Positions 1 through 9,261 of a stretch of DNA of 64,000 nt are shown here, in pieces. The position numbers and the translations under genes are program-made. The DNA comes from Yoonia vestfoldensis SKA53 (GTDB taxonomy: Bacteria; Pseudomonadota; Alphaproteobacteria; Rhodobacterales; Rhodobacteraceae): NCBI RefSeq assembly GCF_000152785.1, contig NZ_CH672414.1:2524443-2588442 (forward strand), in the 5' to 3' direction. The notes under the pieces are model-generated. The model worked only from the letters and a program-made list of their open reading frames with translations. It was not told the DNA's origin and searched no databases. Position 1 is the first letter of the stretch. Every line of letters starts with the position of its first letter.

Positions 1-1233
1 CAGCCCGTCCTCGTGGAAACCGTTCTTCATCCATGCGCCGCAAAACCATGTCCGGTTCGTACCGTTCATCGCTGCGGCGGTTTTCTGCGCAGCCAGGGCG
101 GCCAGATCATAGACCGGATGATGCAAGGTCACTTCGTCCCAGATCAAATCCTCGCGGATCGGGCGACGGCTGTTCAGGGTGACCATCATCTCATCGGCCT
201 TCAGCCACGGCTGGAGCGAGTTCATCCAATAGGTCAGGTCGATTTCGCCGCCCTGCTGGCCTGTCGCCTCGGTATAGATCCACGACGACCAGACCTGCCT
301 GCGCTTGGGCATGATGGATGTGTCCGAATGCAGCACGATGCTGTTGGGCTGATAGCGCACAGCGCCCAACGTGTCGCGTTCGACGGGCGATGCATCCGAC
401 AGCATGGCAAGGCTCTGGTCGGAATGGCTGGCGAAAACCACCTCGTCAAAACGTTCCCAATCGCCGCCCTTGGCCTTGACCTCGACCCAGCCGGGCATGC
501 GGCGGACCGCATCGACAGGCGCGCCCAGCCGCAGATCGACATCGCGGCGTGCCAGATCGGCGGCAAGGCGGGTGACATAGGCCTGCGAACCGCCATCGAC
601 GGTGTACCATTGATGCTGGCCCGTCGCGCCCAGCAGCGCATGATTGTCAAAAAAGGTCATCATCGCATGGGCGGGAAAATCAAGGATCTTTTCCTTGGGC
701 GTGGACCAGATCGCGCCGGAAAACGGCAACAGGTAATGGTCGCGGAAATAATCCGACAGGCGCAGTTTTTTCAGAAGCCCGCCGATGGTCAGGGTCGGGT
801 CCTGACTGGCGGCCAGCCCGTGTTTGTTGAAGTGCAAAATATCGCGGACCATGCGCAGGAAACGGGGGTTGGCGGCATTCTTGCGCTGGGCGAACAGCGC
901 ATCCAGACTGGCAAGGCCATATTCCAGCCGGCCACCACCGAATGACGCACCAAAGCTCATGTTGCTTTTGACGACCGGCACATCAAGCTGATCGAACAAC
1001 GCCGTCAATCGCGGATAATTGGCATAGTTGAACACGATGAATCCGGTATCAACCTGCTGGTCGCGGTTCGGGCCTGCCATGCGTGTGCGGGCATGGCCAC
1101 CCAGCCGGTTTTCAGCCTCGAACACCACGACCCGGTGATCCTTGGCCAAGGCATGCGCCGCACCCATCCCCGAAATCCCCGCACCGATCACCGCAATCTT
1201 GATGGGCGCGGCCGTCCCTGTCTCTACCAGCAT
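1..1233 (-). CDS. FAD-dependent amine-oxidase-like oxidoreductase (COG2907 type), 3' end cut by window edge
   Basis: The first 411 residues are visible and the C-terminus lies outside the window. Residues about 8-20 read IKIAVIGAGISGMG, the dinucleotide-binding fold of flavin amine oxidases, followed by FEAENRLGGHART, the usual second FAD-contacting segment. The ATG at 1233 is preceded by GGAG at a good distance. The gene diverges from rpoE and has its own RpoE-like promoter, so it is probably part of the RpoE (singlet oxygen) regulon. From memory, genes of this type next to rpoE in Rhodobacter relatives take part in fatty-acid or membrane-lipid modification. The actual substrate is unknown and the function is inferred from context. 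Confidence 0.85.
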   Translation of the reverse strand, partial: MLVETGTAAPIKIAVIGAGISGMGAAHALAKDHRVVVFEAENRLGGHARTRMAGPNRDQQVDTGFIVFNYANYPRLTALFDQLDVPVVKSNMSFGASFGGGRLEYGLASLDALFAQRKNAANPRFLRMVRDILHFNKHGLAASQDPTLTIGGLLKKLRLSDYFRDHYLLPFSGAIWSTPKEKILDFPAHAMMTFFDNHALLGATGQHQWYTVDGGSQAYVTRLAADLARRDVDLRLGAPVDAVRRMPGWVEVKAKGGDWERFDEVVFASHSDQSLAMLSDASPVERDTLGAVRYQPNSIVLHSDTSIMPKRRQVWSSWIYTEATGQQGGEIDLTYWMNSLQPWLKADEMMVTLNSRRPIREDLIWDEVTLHHPVYDLAALAAQKTAAAMNGTNRTWFCGAWMKNGFHEDGL

Positions 1234-1268
1234 ATTGTCTCCGTCGCCCCGGTCGTTTCTTATCTGGT

Positions 1269-1297
1269 CACTACGTAGCGCGGTTTGCCATGGATCA
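1269..1297 (-). promoter_or_regulatory. RpoE-type promoter for the flavin oxidoreductase
   Basis: On the minus strand TGATCC (1297-1292) is followed after exactly 18 bases by TAGTG (1273-1269). This matches the TGATCC-N18-TAA pattern known for Rhodobacter RpoE promoters except for one base in the -10 element. The expected transcription start is about 30 bases before the ATG at 1233. Confidence 0.6.
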
Positions 1298-1319
1298 CGC
1301 AAAATACTTTGTGACCCGC

Positions 1320-1348
1320 TGATCCAAGCGCCTGATCGCGGCGTAATA
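1320..1348 (+). promoter_or_regulatory. RpoE-type autoregulatory promoter of rpoE-chrR
   Basis: TGATCC at 1320-1325, an 18-base spacer, then TAATA at 1344-1348. This is the established ECF/RpoE promoter pattern of Rhodobacter (TGATCC-N18-TAA). It lies upstream of rpoE, which is expected for a self-activating sigma factor. The predicted start is near 1355, giving a leader of about 105 bases. Confidence 0.8.
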
Positions 1349-1461
1349 AACACATGTTGATCGAGATGCACGCCCCACCGAAAGCTGATGCAGTCACCGC
1401 GATGCCCGTCTATAAAAGGACAGGCAAGGCGGGCATTGGCGCCACGGGGGCAAATCGGGTG

Positions 1462-2010
1462 ATGGCAGAGGCAACGACCAAACGCATGGCGTGGGTGACA
1501 CAGGTCGCCGCCGTGCGCGACGCCAGGGACAAGGCGGCTTTTGCCGAATTGTTCGCCTATTTTGCCCCGCGCGTGAAATCGTTTCTCATGAAATCGGGGG
1601 CCAGCCCGGATCTGGCCGAAGAATGCGCGCAAGAAGTGATGGTGACCCTGTGGAACAAGGCCCATCTGTTCGACCCGTCCAAGGCGAGTGTGTCCACATG
1701 GATTTTCACCATCGCCCGGAACCGCCGGATCGATCTTTTGCGCAAACAGAAACGGCCCGAGCCTGAGGACCTGCCTTGGGGACCAGAGGCAGAACCCGAA
1801 CAGGCCGACGCCATGGGTCTGCAACAAGAAACGGAACAATTGGGTCAGGCGCTTGCCGCCTTGCCCGCGGAACAAAGGAAACTGATCGAACGCGCCTATT
1901 TCGGCGAGTTGAGCCATAGCGAGATTGCCGCCGAAACCGGCCTTCCGCTTGGGACGATCAAATCACGGATACGGCTGGCGTTGGAACGTCTTCGCCATAC
2001 AATGAAATGA
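1462..2010 (+). CDS. rpoE: ECF sigma factor RpoE (singlet-oxygen response)
   Basis: This is a 182-residue ECF sigma factor. Region 2 is visible as the FAELF and FLMKSGASPDLAEECAQEVM segments and VSTWIFTIARNRRIDLLRK. Region 4 is LPAEQRKLIERAYF through GLPLGTIKSRIRLALERLR, the helix-turn-helix that reads the -35 element. An upstream ATG at 1354 would add 36 residues, but it lies almost at the predicted transcription start and the added sequence is unlike the family, so the ATG at 1462 is chosen; this also matches the roughly 180-residue length of Rhodobacter RpoE. chrR follows 7 bases downstream and encodes the cognate anti-sigma factor. Expression is probably autoregulated from the promoter at 1320-1348. 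Confidence 0.92.
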   Translation: MAEATTKRMAWVTQVAAVRDARDKAAFAELFAYFAPRVKSFLMKSGASPDLAEECAQEVMVTLWNKAHLFDPSKASVSTWIFTIARNRRIDLLRKQKRPEPEDLPWGPEAEPEQADAMGLQQETEQLGQALAALPAEQRKLIERAYFGELSHSEIAAETGLPLGTIKSRIRLALERLRHTMK

Positions 2011-2017
2011 AACGCAG

Positions 2018-2665
2018 ATGAAAAAGATCAAACACCACCTGACCGATGCCCTCTTGGTGGGCTATGCTGCAGGCAATTTGCCAGAGGCGTTCAACCTGGT
2101 GGTCGCCACCCATATTTCCATGTGCGACACCTGCCGCGCGGCGCTGGCCGAATTTGATGCGGTCGGCGGCGAGGTGATGTTGGACGCCGACCCCGTGGAC
2201 ATGGCCGAGGATGCGCTGGCCGCTGCGATGGCGCGGATTATGGATGCGCCGTGCATGGAACGGGTATCGGCCAAACCTGCGGGCGGCGTGTTTCCAGCGC
2301 CATTGCGGGGCTACGTCAATGGTGATCTGGACCGCGTGAAATGGCGCAAGATCGGCGGCGGCGTCAGCCAGATGGTGCTGAAAACCGAAGGCGGCGCCAG
2401 CGTGCGGTTGCTGCGCATTCCTGCGGGGACGGCTGTGCCGGATCACGGGCATCGTGGCACGGAATTGACCTTGGTGCTGCAAGGGGCGTTTGTCGATGCG
2501 ACAGACCGGTTCGCTGCGGGTGATATCGAGGTTGCAAACGAAGATCTGAACCACACGCCGGTCGCCGAACAGGGCGTGGATTGCATCTGCCTGGCCGCAA
2601 CCGATGCGCCCTTGCAGTTCAAGGGTCTGTTGCCGCGTCTTGCGCAGCGGTTTATCGGGATTTGA
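2018..2665 (+). CDS. chrR: Zinc anti-sigma factor ChrR
   Basis: This 215-residue protein is the anti-sigma partner of RpoE and holds it inactive until singlet oxygen or related stress triggers release. The N-terminal ZAS domain shows the zinc ligands H6, H32, C36 and C39 (H-x3-C-x2-C). The C-terminal half is a cupin with likely metal ligands H143, H145, E149 and H179 (PDHGHRGTE and LNHTP). The spacing of both metal sites matches the characterised Rhodobacter sphaeroides ChrR. The gene is co-transcribed with rpoE. No key residue is missing, so the response circuit looks complete. Confidence 0.93.
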   Translation: MKKIKHHLTDALLVGYAAGNLPEAFNLVVATHISMCDTCRAALAEFDAVGGEVMLDADPVDMAEDALAAAMARIMDAPCMERVSAKPAGGVFPAPLRGYVNGDLDRVKWRKIGGGVSQMVLKTEGGASVRLLRIPAGTAVPDHGHRGTELTLVLQGAFVDATDRFAAGDIEVANEDLNHTPVAEQGVDCICLAATDAPLQFKGLLPRLAQRFIGI

Positions 2666-2667
2666 AA

Positions 2668-2688
2668 GTGGGCTGGGTCTTGACCCAC
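2668..2688. terminator. Possible hairpin between chrR and rmuC
   Basis: GTGGG (2668-2672) and CCCAC (2684-2688) can pair in the 24-base gap between two convergent genes. An alternative inner stem, GGGTC/GACCC, is also possible. There is no T-run on either side, so a terminator role is only suggested by the position. Confidence 0.3.
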
Positions 2689-2689
2689 C

Positions 2690-3922
2690 TTACGGGTCTT
2701 GAACCGCGATCGGGACAGGGGCCGCGTCGGGAGCGATTTCGGCAAAGTCGAAATTATCCAGCCGGTTCGCACGCTTGCCCGCTTTTTCCGCTGAAATCTT
2801 GATGTCTTCCAGATCTTTGGCCGCCTGCCCGAAATGCCGGTCAAGGTTGCCAACACGGGTGACCAGCCGCTCCACATCGCCGCCCAACAGCGATAATTCC
2901 TTGCGGATGGCACCCGCCTGTTCGCGCATCCGCGCGTCTTTGAGGATCGCGCGCATCGTATTCAGCGTGGCCATGCAGGTCGTGGGCGAGACGATCCAGA
3001 CGCGGGCATCGAAACCGGCGCGCACGACTTCGGGCAGGCGGGCGTGCAACTCGGCATAGACCGCCTCGGATGGCAGGAACATGATCGCGCCATCGGCGGT
3101 TTCGCCTTCGATGATGTAGCGTTCCGATATATCCTTGATATGTTTGCGCACCGCATTGCCCAGATCGCGCAGCGCGATTTTCTGCAGTTCCTGCGTATCC
3201 GCACGGGCCAATGCCTCATAGGATTCAAACGGGAATTTCGCGTCGATCACGATAGGGCCGGGCGGATTGGGCAGATGCACCAGACAATCCGCGCGCTTGC
3301 CGTTGGACAGCGTCGCCTGCAGGGTGAAACTGTCGGTGGGCAACGCCTTTGACACGATATCGGTCAGCTGGATTTCCCCGAACAACCCGCGTCGTTGCTT
3401 GTTCGACAAGATATCCTGCAAGGACAAAACATCGCCCGACAGCTTTTCGATATTGGTCTGCGCGCGGTCGATGGTGGCCAGCCGTTCTTGCAATTCGGTC
3501 AGGCTTTTGGTAGTTTTCTCGGAACTGCCGGTCAGCGTTTCTTTCAGCCGTTCGTTCATTTCCGCCAGTGAATGCGCCGATTTCAGCGCGTTGTCGGCCA
3601 GCCGTTCAGCGACCTGCGCCTGCACCTCGGCTAGTCGGGCCTCCATCGTCTGGATCACGCGGACTTGGGCATTGGCCTGCGCATCGCTGACGGTCTGGAT
3701 ATTGCCCGCCAGCTGGTTTTGCCCTTGGGCCAGTCCGATCATATCCTGCGACATGCGTCCCATCTGATGGGCGACGTAATTCACCGCCTCGGCGGATTGA
3801 CCGGCGCGGCGCAGGGTTGTGATCAGCAAGATCAGGATCAGCACCAACGTGGCCAGCCCGCCAAGCACGGCCAGCACAGCGGGATCGCTGAATGGGTAAG
3901 AGGTATCACCAATCTGGATCAT
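2690..3922 (-). CDS. rmuC: RmuC family DNA recombination protein
   Basis: This 410-residue protein has an N-terminal membrane anchor (residues about 16-37, rich in L, I and V). A long coiled-coil stretch (about 45-170, with many Q, A, E and L) follows, and then the conserved RmuC nuclease-like core ([45 protein letters not shown]). RmuC proteins limit DNA inversions at short inverted repeats and resemble PD-(D/E)XK nucleases; the biochemical activity is not firmly established. The start codon overlaps the stop of mutL by four bases (ATGA), so the two repair genes are translationally coupled. Confidence 0.92.
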   Translation of the reverse strand: MIQIGDTSYPFSDPAVLAVLGGLATLVLILILLITTLRRAGQSAEAVNYVAHQMGRMSQDMIGLAQGQNQLAGNIQTVSDAQANAQVRVIQTMEARLAEVQAQVAERLADNALKSAHSLAEMNERLKETLTGSSEKTTKSLTELQERLATIDRAQTNIEKLSGDVLSLQDILSNKQRRGLFGEIQLTDIVSKALPTDSFTLQATLSNGKRADCLVHLPNPPGPIVIDAKFPFESYEALARADTQELQKIALRDLGNAVRKHIKDISERYIIEGETADGAIMFLPSEAVYAELHARLPEVVRAGFDARVWIVSPTTCMATLNTMRAILKDARMREQAGAIRKELSLLGGDVERLVTRVGNLDRHFGQAAKDLEDIKISAEKAGKRANRLDNFDFAEIAPDAAPVPIAVQDP

Positions 3923-5742
3923 GTGCGGCCAAACAATCTTTCAATATCGGATAGTTTCAGTTCTACATAGGTGGGCCGTCCGTGGTTGCATTGGCCCGAA
4001 TGTGGCGTTGCTTCCATCTCGCGCAGCAGCGCATTCATTTCCGCGGCCTGCATCCGGCGCCCCGTGCGGATCGACCCGTGGCATGCAACACGGCTCAGGA
4101 TCGCCTCGATCCGCGCCTGCACAGAGGCGCTGTCGCCTTGGTCAGCCAGTTCGTCCGATATGTCGCGTAGCATGGCGGCAGCGTTGATTTCACCCAGAAT
4201 CGCAGGCGTTTCGCGCACGGCGATGGCATTGCCGCCAAAGGGTTCGATGGTCAGGCCCAGCCGCGCCAGATCATCCGCAATATCCAGCAGGGCGGCGGTT
4301 TCATGGTCCGACAATTCCACGATTTCGGGGATCAGCAGGGCTTGGGCCGCAACGCCGTTGGTGGCCATCTGGCTTTTCAGTTTTTCATAGACCAGCCGTT
4401 CATGCGCCGCATGCCCATCGACAATCACGATACCCGTGGCGGTCTGCGCGATGATGTAATTTTCATGCACCTGCGCGCGCGCCGCCCCCAAGGGCAGATC
4501 GGCGCTGGTATCATCGGCGGGCGGTTCCACGCGGGCGGATGGCATTTCCGCAAAACCGGGGGCCTGTGCCTGAAAGGTCAGCGACCGCGCGCTGAAACTG
4601 GGGCGGTCCATCTGATAGACGCGGGGTGTGGCATGCTGCGGTTCCATCGCGCCAAGGGTCGCATCAGCCACCGTGCTGGACGCGCGGTGGCCCGCCCCCG
4701 CCAGCGCGTGCCGCAGGCCCGACACGATCAGCCCGCGCACCACACCGGGGTCGCGGAAACGGACCTCTGATTTCGCGGGATGCACGTTCACGTCGACCAG
4801 CATGGGGTCACAATCCACAAACAGTGCCGCCACCGGATGCCTGTCGCGCGACAGCACATCCATATAGGCGGCGCGCAAGGCCCCCAGCAGCATCTTGTCG
4901 CGTACGGGCCGGCCATTGACGAACAGGAATTGCGCCACGGCCGCCCCGCGCGAATAGGTGGGCAAGGCGGCATAGCCGGTCAGGTGAAACCCGTCGCGTT
5001 CTGCATCAATGCGCAGCGCGTTGTCGGCAAAATCGCGGCCCAGCACGGTTTGCAGCCGCCCGTGCAAAGCATCGAACAGATCACCTGTCTGCGCATCGGC
5101 GCGGAACACCACACGGGTATCGCCATCCGACGCATCGCGCAGGATAAAGGTGACAAAGGGTTCCGCCATCGCCAGCCGTTTGACAACATCAGTGACCGCC
5201 TGCGCCTCTGCCCTGTCGGTGCGCAGGAATTTCAGGCGGGCAGGGGTGGCATAAAACATGTCGCGCAATTCGACCACCGTGCCGCTGGTCAGCGCGGCGG
5301 GGCGCACGTCGCTGATGCGCCCACCCGACACCGCGATGCTATGCGCGCCATCGCCGGGGGTCCGGCTGGTGATCAGCAGGCGGCCTACGGCGCCAAGCGA
5401 GGCCAGCGCCTCGCCCCGGAACCCGAAGGACGTGATATTGAGAAGGTCCGACCCGTCGATCTTGGACGTGGCATGGCGCGACAGGGCCAGCGGCAGGTCA
5501 TCCGCCGCCATCCCGCAACCATCATCGCTGACGCGGATCAGGGTCTTGCCGCCATCCGCGATCACGACCTCGATCCGCTGCGCGCCCGCGTCAATACTGT
5601 TTTCCACCAGTTCCTTGACCGCAGATGCCGGACGTTCCAGCACCTCGCCCGCCGCGATCCGGTTGATGGCGGCTTCGTCCAGCTGCCGGATCACCGGACG
5701 GGGCTGTATCTGGGGGGCGGATGCGGTCATGCCACAATCCAT
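3919..5742 (-). CDS. mutL: DNA mismatch repair protein MutL
   Basis: This is a 607-residue MutL. The GHKL ATPase motifs are present: [11 protein letters not shown] (residues 44-54), DDGCGM (73-78) and GFRGEAL (107-113). The C-terminal dimerisation/endonuclease domain carries [13 protein letters not shown] (441-453), [12 protein letters not shown] and [11 protein letters not shown]. Non-methyl-directed MutL nucleases have DQHA(x)2E(x)4E; here the second position is G443 while D442, H444, A445, E448 and E453 are kept. The ATG at 5742 is used here, but the ATG at 5730 is equally possible because neither has a clear ribosome-binding site. A minor doubt is whether the G443 variant alters nicking. 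Confidence 0.96.
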   Translation of the reverse strand: MDCGMTASAPQIQPRPVIRQLDEAAINRIAAGEVLERPASAVKELVENSIDAGAQRIEVVIADGGKTLIRVSDDGCGMAADDLPLALSRHATSKIDGSDLLNITSFGFRGEALASLGAVGRLLITSRTPGDGAHSIAVSGGRISDVRPAALTSGTVVELRDMFYATPARLKFLRTDRAEAQAVTDVVKRLAMAEPFVTFILRDASDGDTRVVFRADAQTGDLFDALHGRLQTVLGRDFADNALRIDAERDGFHLTGYAALPTYSRGAAVAQFLFVNGRPVRDKMLLGALRAAYMDVLSRDRHPVAALFVDCDPMLVDVNVHPAKSEVRFRDPGVVRGLIVSGLRHALAGAGHRASSTVADATLGAMEPQHATPRVYQMDRPSFSARSLTFQAQAPGFAEMPSARVEPPADDTSADLPLGAARAQVHENYIIAQTATGIVIVDGHAAHERLVYEKLKSQMATNGVAAQALLIPEIVELSDHETAALLDIADDLARLGLTIEPFGGNAIAVRETPAILGEINAAAMLRDISDELADQGDSASVQARIEAILSRVACHGSIRTGRRMQAAEMNALLREMEATPHSGQCNHGRPTYVELKLSDIERLFGRT

Positions 5743-5777
5743 AGCATGATCGCGCGATTCTGACAGCGCGTTTCGCG

Positions 5778-7088
5778 CTACTTTGTGCTTTGCAGCCCTT
5801 CTGGGCGGCCCACGACGACGAAATGCAGATCATCCGCGCGCAACAGCTCTGCTGCGACGCGATTGGCGTCATCCAGCGTCACGGCTTCGACGAAATCATT
5901 GCGGTTGATGACGTAGTCGGGCGGCAGGTCGATCATCTGCATCCCCACCATGATCGACGCAATCGCGGCATTGCCATCAAAGCGCAGCGGATATTCACCG
6001 GTCAGATAGGTTTTGGCGGCGGCAAGCTCGGCCTCGGTCAGACCTTCGGAGGCCATGCGGTCCCATTCGGCGCGGGTGACAGCGATCGCCTCGGCGATGG
6101 TGTCGTTGGAGGATGAGACACTGCCGATCACCATTTCCGCATGGAACATCGGCGCAAGATTGCTGCTGATCCCATAGGTCAGGCCGCGCTTTTCACGCAC
6201 CTCGGTCATCAGGCGCGATTCGAACCCGCCCGCGCCAAGGACGTGATTGACGATGAAGGCGGCAAAGAAATCGGGGTCATCGCGTTTCATGCCGGCATGG
6301 CCGAACAGGGCAAAGGATTGCGGATTGTCGAAATCAATCACCGTGACACCGCTGTCCAGTCCAAAGGCCACATCGGCAGGCGGTGGCGGCCCCTCGGCCG
6401 GCAGATCGCCCAAAAGCGCGTCCAGCATCGGGCCGACTTGGTCTGCCGTCACATCACCCACGACAGACACATAAAGCCGGTCACGCGTCAGCGCGTTGCG
6501 ATGGGCGTCGATCATATCATCGCGGGTCAGCGCGGTTACGCTGTCAGCGGTACCATCCAGCGATGTCCCGTAAGGATGGTCGCCAAAGGCCGCGGCATCA
6601 AAGGCGGCACCGGCAATGCTGCGCGGGTTCACCGCATCGCTGGCGATCCCCGACAGGACCTGCGCGCGCACGCGGTCGATTGCGGCCTGATCAAACCGAG
6701 GCGCGATCAGCGCCTGTTCCAGCAGCGCCAGCGCCTCGGCCTTGTTTTCGCTCAGGAATTGCGCGGAAATGCTGATCGTGTCGTCGGTGGCACGAAAGCT
6801 GAACCGCGCGGCAAGGCGTTCAAGCTCGGTCTGGAAAGCCTGCGCATCGCGGTCGGCGGCCCCTTCTTCCAGCAGGGCGGCCATCAGGTTGGTCGCGCCG
6901 CGTTTGCCGGGCAGGTCCAGCGACGCGCCACCGCGAAACCGGATTTCCACCGCGACAAAGGGAATGCTGGGTTCTTCGACGACCCAAGCGTTGATCCCGC
7001 CGTCGGATGTGACTTGCTGGATGGCAATCTCGGCCTGTGCGGTTGTTGCTAGCAGGGTGAGCCAAAAGAGTGTCAGAATACGCAGCAT
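5778..7088 (-). CDS. M16 family peptidase-like protein, non-catalytic partner
   Basis: This 436-residue secreted protein has a signal peptide at 1-19 (MLRILTLFW... ending TAQA). Its fold is that of the insulinase/pitrilysin (M16) family, but the zinc-binding HxxEH is absent: the equivalent place reads [13 protein letters not shown]. The R/Y motif region near the C-terminal half ([14 protein letters not shown]) is present, as in the substrate-holding subunits of two-chain M16 peptidases. The start at 7088 overlaps the stop of the catalytic partner (TGATG); an in-frame upstream extension was rejected because it lacks a signal peptide and overlaps the neighbour. The two proteins probably form a periplasmic heterodimeric protease. 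Confidence 0.9.
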   Translation of the reverse strand: MLRILTLFWLTLLATTAQAEIAIQQVTSDGGINAWVVEEPSIPFVAVEIRFRGGASLDLPGKRGATNLMAALLEEGAADRDAQAFQTELERLAARFSFRATDDTISISAQFLSENKAEALALLEQALIAPRFDQAAIDRVRAQVLSGIASDAVNPRSIAGAAFDAAAFGDHPYGTSLDGTADSVTALTRDDMIDAHRNALTRDRLYVSVVGDVTADQVGPMLDALLGDLPAEGPPPPADVAFGLDSGVTVIDFDNPQSFALFGHAGMKRDDPDFFAAFIVNHVLGAGGFESRLMTEVREKRGLTYGISSNLAPMFHAEMVIGSVSSSNDTIAEAIAVTRAEWDRMASEGLTEAELAAAKTYLTGEYPLRFDGNAAIASIMVGMQMIDLPPDYVINRNDFVEAVTLDDANRVAAELLRADDLHFVVVGRPEGLQSTK

Positions 7089-8419
7089 CAGCGTGCATCC
7101 TCTTGCGCGGCGACGATCCAGCCGGTCACGGCGCTGTTGCGGTCGAAGACACGGGCGGCGACATCCTTGATCTGGGCGGGCGTCACCGATTGCAGGGTGT
7201 CGGGCCAAGCCTGCACATCCGCGACCGTCAGCCCCGTTGTCAGCGCCGTGCCATAGCGCCGCGCAAGGCTCTGTGCGTCATCGAGTGCGTAGATTTCAGA
7301 GGCGCGCAGCTGGGTGCGGATCGCATCCATGCGGGCGGGGTCGATGTCGTTGTTCATGAAGGCGGTGATCACGTCATCCATCGCGGCCTCTGCACCCGCC
7401 AGGGACACACCCTCGGATGGCAGTATGACGAAAGAAAACGTCGTGGCGTCCAGTGACATCCCGCCATAGCTGGCATTTGTGTAGATCGCGGTCTGCGCGT
7501 CGAACTGCAAGGCGCGGCCAAGCTCGGACGTAAAAGGCGACCCGCCCAGCAATTCCGCCAGATAGACAAGAGCTGCCGCATCCTCCTGCGCGCCGCTTTG
7601 GCGGTGCGGGGCCAGATAGCTGCGTACCAGATAAGGCTGGCTGACGCGCGGATCGACATAGGTGATCCGGCGTTCGGCGCGCTGGGGCGGCTCGGACGGG
7701 CGGGCGCGTGCGGGCAGATCGGCATTGGCGGGGATCGGGCCATAATGTGCGCGCGCCAGCGCCAGCACGTCTTGTGGGTCAACATCACCGGCCACGATCA
7801 GCACCGCGTTGTTGGGCGCATAATGGCGTTCGTAAAAGGCTGTCAGTTCCGGCATGTCCAACTGTGCAACCTCGTGCTGCCAGCCGATGATCGGCACGCC
7901 GTACCGGTGGTTCTGGTATTGTGCCGCCATCAATTGTTCGCGCGCCAGCGCACCGGGGTTGCTGTCTGTTACTTGCGCGCGCTCTTCCAACACGACGCGG
8001 CGTTCGGTGATGATATCCTCGGGGGTCAGCGCCAGATTGGTCATCCGGTTTGCTTCCATCTGCATCATCAGGTCCAGACGGTCGGCGGCGACACGCTGAA
8101 AATAGCCGGTGTAATCGAAACTGGTAAAGGCGTTGTCGCTGCCGCCATTGGCCGCGACCACCTGTGAAAATTCACCCGGCGCCAGCATATCGGTGCCTTT
8201 GAACATCAGATGTTCCAGAAAATGCGCCACACCGGATTGCCCTTCGGGTTCATCCGCGGACCCGACCTTGTACCAGACCATATGCACGACAACAGGCGCG
8301 CGGCGGTCTTCGATCACGACGACATCCATACCATTGTCCAGTGTATAGGTCGTCACATCCTCTGCCGTGGCGGTCAGCGCCAGACAGATCAGGAAAATTG
8401 CGGCGAAAAAGCGTGTCAT
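7088..8419 (-). CDS. M16 family zinc peptidase, catalytic subunit
   Basis: This 443-residue secreted metallopeptidase has a signal peptide (residues 1-19, MTRFFAAIFLICLALTATA). The inverted zinc motif is H66-F-L-E69-H70 in GVAHFLEHLMFKGT, and the third ligand is the glutamate in TERRVVLEER. This places it in the pitrilysin/insulinase family, in the group that includes PqqL and the processing peptidases. It precedes and overlaps the non-catalytic M16 gene, and the two are one transcription unit with lspA and the small lipoprotein upstream. The substrate is unknown; peptide degradation in the periplasm is likely. Confidence 0.92.
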   Translation of the reverse strand: MTRFFAAIFLICLALTATAEDVTTYTLDNGMDVVVIEDRRAPVVVHMVWYKVGSADEPEGQSGVAHFLEHLMFKGTDMLAPGEFSQVVAANGGSDNAFTSFDYTGYFQRVAADRLDLMMQMEANRMTNLALTPEDIITERRVVLEERAQVTDSNPGALAREQLMAAQYQNHRYGVPIIGWQHEVAQLDMPELTAFYERHYAPNNAVLIVAGDVDPQDVLALARAHYGPIPANADLPARARPSEPPQRAERRITYVDPRVSQPYLVRSYLAPHRQSGAQEDAAALVYLAELLGGSPFTSELGRALQFDAQTAIYTNASYGGMSLDATTFSFVILPSEGVSLAGAEAAMDDVITAFMNNDIDPARMDAIRTQLRASEIYALDDAQSLARRYGTALTTGLTVADVQAWPDTLQSVTPAQIKDVAARVFDRNSAVTGWIVAAQEDAR

Positions 8420-8505
8420 AGGCCCCCGGTGGTCTGTTCACTGTGCCACAAGCTATGCCGCCACGCCCGATGTTCAAGCGACGATACGCTGATGTGATTG
8501 CTGCG

Positions 8506-8724
8506 CTAGCGGCTTGCGGCTGGACGCGGGTTCGCGCGGTTGGTCTGTCCGGGCGTTGGCGGCGGCAGATCAAGCGTTGGTGGCGTCAGCAACGGGTCGG
8601 CAATGACAAGGTCCATTTCGGCGGGGCCGATGGTGACGGCTCCAAAGTCACGCAATGCGCCGTCATTACTGCCGCAAGCCGCCAGCAGAGCAAGAGCAAG
8701 TCCACAAAGTACCAAGGCGCGCAT
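8506..8724 (-). CDS. Small lipoprotein, shortened DUF3035/BamF-like
   Basis: This 72-residue lipoprotein precursor has a signal peptide ending in the lipobox LAAC, with the lipidated Cys at residue 17. The segment PPTLDLPPPTPGQTNRANP resembles the conserved proline-rich core of DUF3035 proteins, which sit at this place (between lspA and the M16 genes) in many Rhodobacteraceae and relate to the BamF outer-membrane assembly lipoprotein. As I recall the family it is usually about 150 residues. This copy stops at a TAG just after the core, and the following codons do not continue the family sequence, so it is a C-terminally shortened form. Whether it is functional is unknown. Confidence 0.65.
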   Translation of the reverse strand: MRALVLCGLALALLAACGSNDGALRDFGAVTIGPAEMDLVIADPLLTPPTLDLPPPTPGQTNRANPRPAASR

Positions 8725-8776
8725 CAGAGGTCCTTTTTGTCGTGTTGCCGATGATTACCGCATGGAGCCGCCAAGG

Positions 8777-9253
8777 TCACGCAGCTTTCTTGCCATCATC
8801 GCCAAGAAACGCCAGCCCGATGGCCCCGGCAAAGATCGCGATATCGGCGACGTTGAACGCATAGGGATTGTTGAACCCGCAACAGGACATGTTCAAAAAA
8901 TCCGCGACAGCGCCATAGATGATCCGGTCGATGACATTGCCGATGGCCCCGCCGATCAGGCAGCCACCCGCGATATAGACCCATTTCGTGCCGCCTGCCC
9001 GGTTCAACCACCAGATCACACCGCCGCTGATCAGCAGCGCCACCGCGATCAGCACCCAGCGCATGTCGAAATCGGCGAACAGGCCGAAATTCACGCCGCG
9101 GTTCCACGCCATGCGAAATTCGATGAAGGGTGGCCAGACTTCGATGATCCCGTCCGGCTGGTTGATCAGGCCCAGCCAATGGACCACGACATACTTGCTG
9201 ATCTGGTCGATCAGAAAGACCCAGAATCCGGTCCAGAACATCAGGCGCATCAT
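8777..9253 (-). CDS. lspA: Signal peptidase II (prolipoprotein peptidase)
   Basis: This 158-residue inner-membrane aspartyl protease cleaves the signal peptide of lipoproteins after diacylglyceryl attachment to the Cys. Four hydrophobic segments are visible. The conserved DQxxK (IDQISK, D16-K20), the FNR-like WNRGVNFG, and the two catalytic aspartates, D118 (GAVADFLN) and D137 (FNVADIAI), are all present. It lies 8 bases after purH and just before the small lipoprotein gene. The length is normal for the family. Confidence 0.96.
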   Translation of the reverse strand: MMRLMFWTGFWVFLIDQISKYVVVHWLGLINQPDGIIEVWPPFIEFRMAWNRGVNFGLFADFDMRWVLIAVALLISGGVIWWLNRAGGTKWVYIAGGCLIGGAIGNVIDRIIYGAVADFLNMSCCGFNNPYAFNVADIAIFAGAIGLAFLGDDGKKAA

Positions 9254-9261
9254 TCGTCCCC

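Noticed and set aside
13-945. Long plus-strand open frame of 310 codons
   Set aside because: It is antisense to the flavin oxidoreductase, whose translation shows clear family motifs; the frame is a high-GC shadow.
1354-1461. N-terminal extension of RpoE starting at the ATG at 1354
   Set aside because: It lies at the predicted transcription start and has no ribosome-binding site or family similarity; the ATG at 1462 gives the normal length.
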